A DNA stretch of 64,000 bases from Streptomyces sp. NBC_01260 (lineage in GTDB: Bacteria > Actinomycetota > Actinomycetes > Streptomycetales > Streptomycetaceae), in NCBI RefSeq assembly GCF_036226405.1, contig NZ_CP108464.1, forward strand, positions 5,394,001-5,458,000, in the 5' to 3' direction. This document shows positions 60,144 through 64,000 of the stretch, piece by piece. Below the pieces are notes generated by a model that was not told the origin of the DNA, ran no database searches, and was given only the letters and a program-made list of their open reading frames with translations. Positions within the stretch are counted from its first letter, which is position 1. Each line of letters opens with the position of its first letter. Position numbers and translations under genes: made by a program.

Positions 60144-60686
60144 TCACTTCACGATCTCGACCTGCGGGGGATGGCCGTTCCAGGTGCAGAACACCGAGAC
60201 CGTCGTGCCGTCGTCCTGGGCGAAGTTCACCCGGATCCAGGCCGAGTTCGTCCAGACCCGCATCGACCAGTCCGGCTCCGGCGTCGCCGACACCAGCTTC
60301 GCGCTGTCCGCGCCGAGTTCGAAGACGACCCGGCCGCCGTCCGTCGAGTAACTCCTCGCCGTGCCCGCCGGGGTGGCCGCGGGGGCGGGCCGGGAAGCGC
60401 TCGCGGGGGCGTGCGGCCGCGCGGGGGAGGAGCTCGCGGGGGAGGAGCTCACCGACGGCTTCGGGGTGGTGGGGGGCGTGCTGCTGGGCGACGGGGACGG
60501 TTCCGGCCGTTGCGTCGAGGACGACAGCGCCTCCGTGGTCGCCCGGGCGCTCGCGGAGATCGGCACCGCGCGCGGCGGGTCGTACGCCGTCCCCGCCATC
60601 ACGGCGTGCACGCCCCACCAGGACAGCGTGACCGCGGCGCCGGTGGCGAGCGACCACGCGAGCGCGTGTACGAGTCCTCGTTGCAT
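60144..60686 (-). CDS. Secreted/membrane-anchored hypothetical protein
   Basis: A 180-residue protein from ATG 60686. A single N-terminal helix (ALAWSLATGAAVTLSWWGVHA) is followed by a Ser/Pro/Thr-rich linker (PEPSPSPSSTPPTTPKPSVS) and a C-terminal domain with a single Cys (GADSAKLVSATPEPDWSMRV to TVSVFCTWNGHPPQVEIV). No domain recognised. It faces the response-regulator gene head to head, with 89 bp between the starts, so it could be controlled by the same system. Confidence 0.78.
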   Translation of the reverse strand: MQRGLVHALAWSLATGAAVTLSWWGVHAVMAGTAYDPPRAVPISASARATTEALSSSTQRPEPSPSPSSTPPTTPKPSVSSSPASSSPARPHAPASASRPAPAATPAGTARSYSTDGGRVVFELGADSAKLVSATPEPDWSMRVWTNSAWIRVNFAQDDGTTVSVFCTWNGHPPQVEIVK

Positions 60687-60775
60687 CCGGCACATCCTGC
60701 ACCACCGGCCGGTGCCCCGTCCCACTACCGCCACCGGCCGGACCCGGGGGCGCCGGATGGCGTACGGTGCCGCCC

Positions 60776-61492
60776 ATGCCAAGTGTGCTCGTGGTCGAGG
60801 ACGACCAGTTCGTACGTTCCGCCCTCATCCGGCACCTGACCGAGGCCTCCCACACGGTACGGAGTGTCGGCACCGCGCTCGAAGCGCTGCGCGAGGTCGC
60901 CCACTTCCGGTTCGACGTGGTCATCCTCGACCTCGGACTGCCCGATCTCGACGGGTCGGAGGCGCTGAAGATGCTGCGCGGCATCACCGACGTGCCCGTC
61001 ATCATCGCGACGGCCCGCGACGACGAGAGCGAGATCGTCCGGCTGCTCAACGACGGCGCGGACGACTACCTGACCAAGCCGTTCTCCGTGGAGCACCTCT
61101 CCGCGCGGATGGCCGCCGTACTGCGCCGCTCGCGGGCCGCGGAGGGACGGGCGGCCTCCCCGCGCGTCATCCGGGTCGGGGGGCTCTCCATAGACCCGCT
61201 GCGGCGCCGGGCCGAACTCGACGGCGCGGACCTCGACCTCACCCGGCGGGAGTTCGACCTGCTGACCTTCCTGGCCGGCCGGCCAGGCGTCGTCGTCCCG
61301 CGCAAGGAACTCCTCGCCGAGGTCTGGCAGCAGTCGTACGGGGACGACCAGACCATCGACGTCCATCTCTCCTGGCTCCGCCGGAAACTGGGCGAAACGG
61401 CCGCCCGGCCCCGCTATCTGCACACCCTGCGCGGCGTCGGCGTGAAACTGCAGCCGCCCGTCACGCCCCCGGCACCGGAGCGGCCCGCATGA
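60776..61492 (+). CDS. OmpR/PhoB-family response regulator
   Basis: A 238-residue protein. Receiver domain about residues 1-120: acidic pair in LVVEDDQFV, phosphoacceptor Asp in DVVILDLGLPDLDG, conserved Lys in YLTKPFSVEHLSAR. The winged-helix effector domain (about 135-225) has RREFDLLTFLAGRPGVVVPR and TIDVHLSWLRRKLGE. It binds direct repeats upstream of targets; CTTAAG repeats before the chitinase at 62951-62967 have the expected 11-bp spacing. Its 3' end overlaps the histidine kinase gene as ATGA. Confidence 0.95.
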   Translation: MPSVLVVEDDQFVRSALIRHLTEASHTVRSVGTALEALREVAHFRFDVVILDLGLPDLDGSEALKMLRGITDVPVIIATARDDESEIVRLLNDGADDYLTKPFSVEHLSARMAAVLRRSRAAEGRAASPRVIRVGGLSIDPLRRRAELDGADLDLTRREFDLLTFLAGRPGVVVPRKELLAEVWQQSYGDDQTIDVHLSWLRRKLGETAARPRYLHTLRGVGVKLQPPVTPPAPERPA

Positions 61493-62934
61493 GATGGGCG
61501 CTGGTCAAGGTCTGCCTGGCCGTCACCGCGATGGTCGTGGTCGCCTTCGCCGTACCCCTCGGCCTCGTCATCAAGGAGATGGCCCGCGACCGCGCCTTCT
61601 CCGACGCCGAGCGGCAGGCCGCGATGATCGGCCCCACCCTCTCCATCACCACCGACCGCGCCGAACTCGAAACGGCCGTGCTCACCACCGAACCCGGGGC
61701 CGCCGGCCGGATGGCCGTCCACATACCCGCCGCGGACGAGGCCGACAGCCGGGCCGTGGAGATCGGCAGCCGGCGCGCCACCCGCAAGGACCTGGAGACC
61801 GTACGGGAGTCGGGGCGCGCCTCCATCACCGAGGTGCCCGGCGGCTCCGCGCTGCTCCAGCCCACCGCGCTCGGCTCCGGCGGCATCGCCGTCGTCGAGG
61901 TGTTCGTCCCCGAGGACGAGGTCTCCAACGGCGTCGCCACCGCCTGGCTGATGCTGGCGGGCGTCGGCACCGCGCTGATCGTCGGCTCGGTCGCCGTGGC
62001 CGACCGGCTCGGCGTACGCATGGTGGAGCCCGCCCGGCGTCTCGCGGGGGCCGCGCACGACCTGGGGGAGGGGCGGCTCGGGACCCGGGTGCCGGAGGAG
62101 GGGCCGACCGAACTGCACTCCGCCGCCGTCGCGTTCAACTCCATGGCCGACCAGGTCGTGCAGCTCCTCGCCAACGAACGGGAGCTGGCCGCCGACCTCT
62201 CGCACCGGCTGCGCACCCCGCTCACCGTCCTCCGGCTCAACGCCGCCTCGCTCGGCGAGGGCCCGGCCGCCGACCAGACCCGGGCGGCCGTCGAGCAGTT
62301 GGAGCGCGAGGTCGACACGATCATCAGGACCGCCCGGGAGCAGCGCCCGCAGACCCAGGGGCAGGGCGGTGGTCCCGGAGCCGGCTGCGACGCCTCCGAG
62401 GTGATCCGCGAACGCATGGACTTCTGGTCGGCGCTGGCCGAGGACGAGGGCCGCGAGGTGCGCCTCGCGGGAGTGGACCGTACGGTACGCATTCCGGTGG
62501 CCCGCCCCGAACTGGCCGCGGCACTGGACGCGTTGCTCGGCAACGTCTTCCGGCACACCCCCGAGGGCACCGCCTTCGCCGTGGACGTGCACCACAGCGG
62601 CGACGCGGTGATCGTGCTGGTCTCGGACGCGGGCGGCGGCATCGCGGACCCCAGGGCCGCGATGGCGCGCGGCGGCAGCGGCCGTGGCGGTACGAAGGAC
62701 GCGGTGGGCTCGACCGGACTGGGCCTGGACATCGCCCGCCGGGTCGCGGAGTCCACCGGCGGCGACGTGCGGATCGGGCGCTCGGTGCTCGGCGGCACGG
62801 AGGTGCGCATCTGGATCGGGCTCGACGGGCAGCGGCCGCAGGGGCGCGGGCACCGGGTCGGGCGGCAGCGACGCGCGGTGACCCGCCGGAACGCGGGCCG
62901 CCGATTCCGCTCCGGAGCGGGCCCGAACCTTTAG
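61489..62934 (+). CDS. Membrane histidine kinase partner of the OmpR-family regulator
   Basis: A 481-residue sensor. Two helices (VCLAVTAMVVVAFAVPLGLV and WLMLAGVGTALIVGSVAVAD) flank an extracellular domain of about 130 residues. HAMP about 175-230; HisKA with the phospho-accepting His in ADLSHRLRTPLTVLRL; ATP-binding domain with LDALLGNVFRHTPEG (N box), VSDAGGGIADP (G1) and GSTGLGLDIARRVAESTGGD (G2). It phosphorylates the upstream regulator. The extracellular domain should sense a wall or nutrient signal. The 3' neighbour is a chitinase gene. Confidence 0.95.
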   Translation: MRWALVKVCLAVTAMVVVAFAVPLGLVIKEMARDRAFSDAERQAAMIGPTLSITTDRAELETAVLTTEPGAAGRMAVHIPAADEADSRAVEIGSRRATRKDLETVRESGRASITEVPGGSALLQPTALGSGGIAVVEVFVPEDEVSNGVATAWLMLAGVGTALIVGSVAVADRLGVRMVEPARRLAGAAHDLGEGRLGTRVPEEGPTELHSAAVAFNSMADQVVQLLANERELAADLSHRLRTPLTVLRLNAASLGEGPAADQTRAAVEQLEREVDTIIRTAREQRPQTQGQGGGPGAGCDASEVIRERMDFWSALAEDEGREVRLAGVDRTVRIPVARPELAAALDALLGNVFRHTPEGTAFAVDVHHSGDAVIVLVSDAGGGIADPRAAMARGGSGRGGTKDAVGSTGLGLDIARRVAESTGGDVRIGRSVLGGTEVRIWIGLDGQRPQGRGHRVGRQRRAVTRRNAGRRFRSGAGPNL

Positions 62935-62950
62935 GCCGGCCGATGCGCTC

Positions 62951-62967
62951 CTTAAGCCCACCCTAAG
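62951..62967 (+). promoter_or_regulatory. Direct-repeat operator (CTTAAG / CCTAAG) before the chitinase
   Basis: CTTAAG at 62951 and CCTAAG at 62962 are 11 bp apart, the spacing bound by OmpR-type dimers. They lie about 97 bp before the chitinase start, just after the kinase gene. Confidence 0.6.
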
Positions 62968-63063
62968 AACATCAACGCGGGCCCCAAGTGCGGCATTTGC
63001 CGGGTTCGGTGTCGCTAGCGTGCTCTCGCATCCCCCACTTCCGCAAGACGAGGCAGGAACGCG

Positions 63064-64000
63064 ATGGGCACCAGCACGCACCGGCGTACGGCGAGCACCA
63101 GGACCAAGGCGATCGGCGCGGTCGTCGCCGCGGCCGTGATCGGCGCAACGGTCCTCGCCCTCACCGGTACGGCCCAGGCGTCGGCGGTCGGCGCCGCCTA
63201 CACCAGGACCAGCGGCTGGACGGGCGGATACACCGGGCAGTACGTCGTCACCAACGACACCGGCACGGCGAAGTCCGGCTGGACGCTCGAATTCGACCTG
63301 CCGGACGGTACGAGACTGAGCTCCCTGTGGAACGGCGAGCACACCGTCAGCGGCCGTCACGTCACGGTCCGCCCGGCAAGCTGGGACAAGGAGCTGGCGC
63401 CCGGCAGGTCCGTCACCATCGGCTTCGTCACCAGCGCGGACGGCCGGGCGGCCGACCCCACCGGCTGTCTCATCGACGACGCCAAGTGCTCCGTCGACAC
63501 CGGCGCCACCCCGGAGCCCAGCGGCCGCCCCACCGGGACCGCGACCCCCACCGCCCCGCCGGCCGGGACCGCGACCCCCACGCCGGCCCCCACCAGGACC
63601 GACGCGGGCGGCAGCGGAGGCACCGCGGGCGGGGCGGGGTTCGCCCCGTACGTCGACACCTCGCTCTACCCCGCCTTCGACCTGACCGGCACCGCCACCA
63701 GGACCGGCGTCAAGGAGTTCAACCTCGCCTTCATCACCTCCGGCGGCAGCTGCGCCCCGCTCTGGGGAGGCGTCACCGGCCTCGGTGACGACCAGGTCGC
63801 CTCCCGGATCGACGGCCTGCGCGCGGCGGGCGGCGATGTCCGGGTCTCCTTCGGCGGCGCGTCCGGCTCCGAGCTGGCGCTGAAGTGCACCTCGGCCGCC
63901 GACCTGGCCGCGGCCTACGGCAAGGTCGTGGACACGTACAAGCTGACCAAGGCCGACTTCGACATCGAGGGCGGCGCGCTGCCCGACACCGCGGCCAACA
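63064..64000 (+). CDS. Secreted GH18 chitinase with CBM2 domain, 3' end cut by window edge
   Basis: About 312 codons present, with no stop before the edge. The signal peptide (AIGAVVAAAVIGATVLALTG) ends near residue 40. A carbohydrate-binding module family 2 domain follows (YTRTSGWTGGYTGQYVVTND, with Trp residues for polysaccharide binding), then a Pro/Thr-rich linker, then a GH18 domain. Its catalytic motif is KADFDIEGGALPDTAAN, which matches the DxxDxDxE signature. The enzyme cleaves chitin. Position right after a two-component system, with a direct-repeat operator, predicts phosphorelay control; no DasR-type box is seen here. Confidence 0.92.
   Translation, partial: MGTSTHRRTASTRTKAIGAVVAAAVIGATVLALTGTAQASAVGAAYTRTSGWTGGYTGQYVVTNDTGTAKSGWTLEFDLPDGTRLSSLWNGEHTVSGRHVTVRPASWDKELAPGRSVTIGFVTSADGRAADPTGCLIDDAKCSVDTGATPEPSGRPTGTATPTAPPAGTATPTPAPTRTDAGGSGGTAGGAGFAPYVDTSLYPAFDLTGTATRTGVKEFNLAFITSGGSCAPLWGGVTGLGDDQVASRIDGLRAAGGDVRVSFGGASGSELALKCTSAADLAAAYGKVVDTYKLTKADFDIEGGALPDTAAN

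Overview
The window is high-GC actinobacterial DNA, almost certainly from a Streptomyces chromosome. GC is strongly biased to third codon positions, GTG and TTG starts are common, genes often overlap by ATGA or GTGA, and many exported proteins carry twin-arginine, lipobox or sortase signals. Gene content and order around 26-48 kb match, from memory, the S. coelicolor region holding cslA-glxA-cslZ (SCO2836-2838) and cdgA (SCO2817). About 58 protein genes and three identical tRNA-Lys genes are supported. No rRNA, CRISPR array or intact insertion sequence is visible.

Layout. 0-2 kb: edge of a restriction/defence island on the minus strand, with a Vsr-like endonuclease, a C5-cytosine methyltransferase homologue that has lost its catalytic PCQ motif, and a second methyltransferase cut by the window edge. 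2-9.5 kb: housekeeping and envelope genes (GNAT, SEC-C protein, class E sortase, DUF3311 plus sodium:solute symporter, MFS remnant, YidC, FAH hydrolase). 9.5-12.7 kb: ROK regulator divergent from a Gfo/Idh/MocA oxidoreductase and a UPF0303 protein, with a perfect operator palindrome between them. 12.9-14.1 kb: a surface protein with an LARTG sorting signal.

14.1-22.4 kb: an organophosphonate uptake and breakdown cluster (HutC/GntR regulator, FAD oxidoreductase, phosphonatase-like hydrolase, ABC importer, secreted phosphodiesterase) with matching GGTCTAG boxes before two transcription units. 22.4-25 kb: a 160-bp MITE-like palindrome, a NagD-like phosphatase, and a secreted protein with a class F sortase. 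25-35 kb: the hyphal-tip glycan locus (GH6 hydrolase, radical copper oxidase GlxA, glycan synthase CslA, NlpC/P60 hydrolase, SPFH protein, AA10 LPMO behind two DasR-like sites). 34.9-45.9 kb: acyl-CoA synthetase, DHA2 exporter with an unusual 13-bp-periodic leaderless promoter, IclR regulator, ehuABCD ectoine importer, and associated catabolic genes.

46-50.5 kb: the c-di-GMP enzyme CdgA, an M6 peptidase, a third tRNA-Lys and a primase-polymerase-like protein. 50.6-56 kb: a minus-strand cassette of a putative Fe-S RecB/Cas4-type nuclease, a 535-residue unknown and a UPF1-like helicase, preceded by a PAP2 phosphatase. This cassette is the best candidate for an undescribed system. 56.4-64 kb: histidine phosphatase, TPR regulator, SAM-dependent methyltransferase, and a two-component system next to a secreted CBM2-GH18 chitinase that runs off the right edge.
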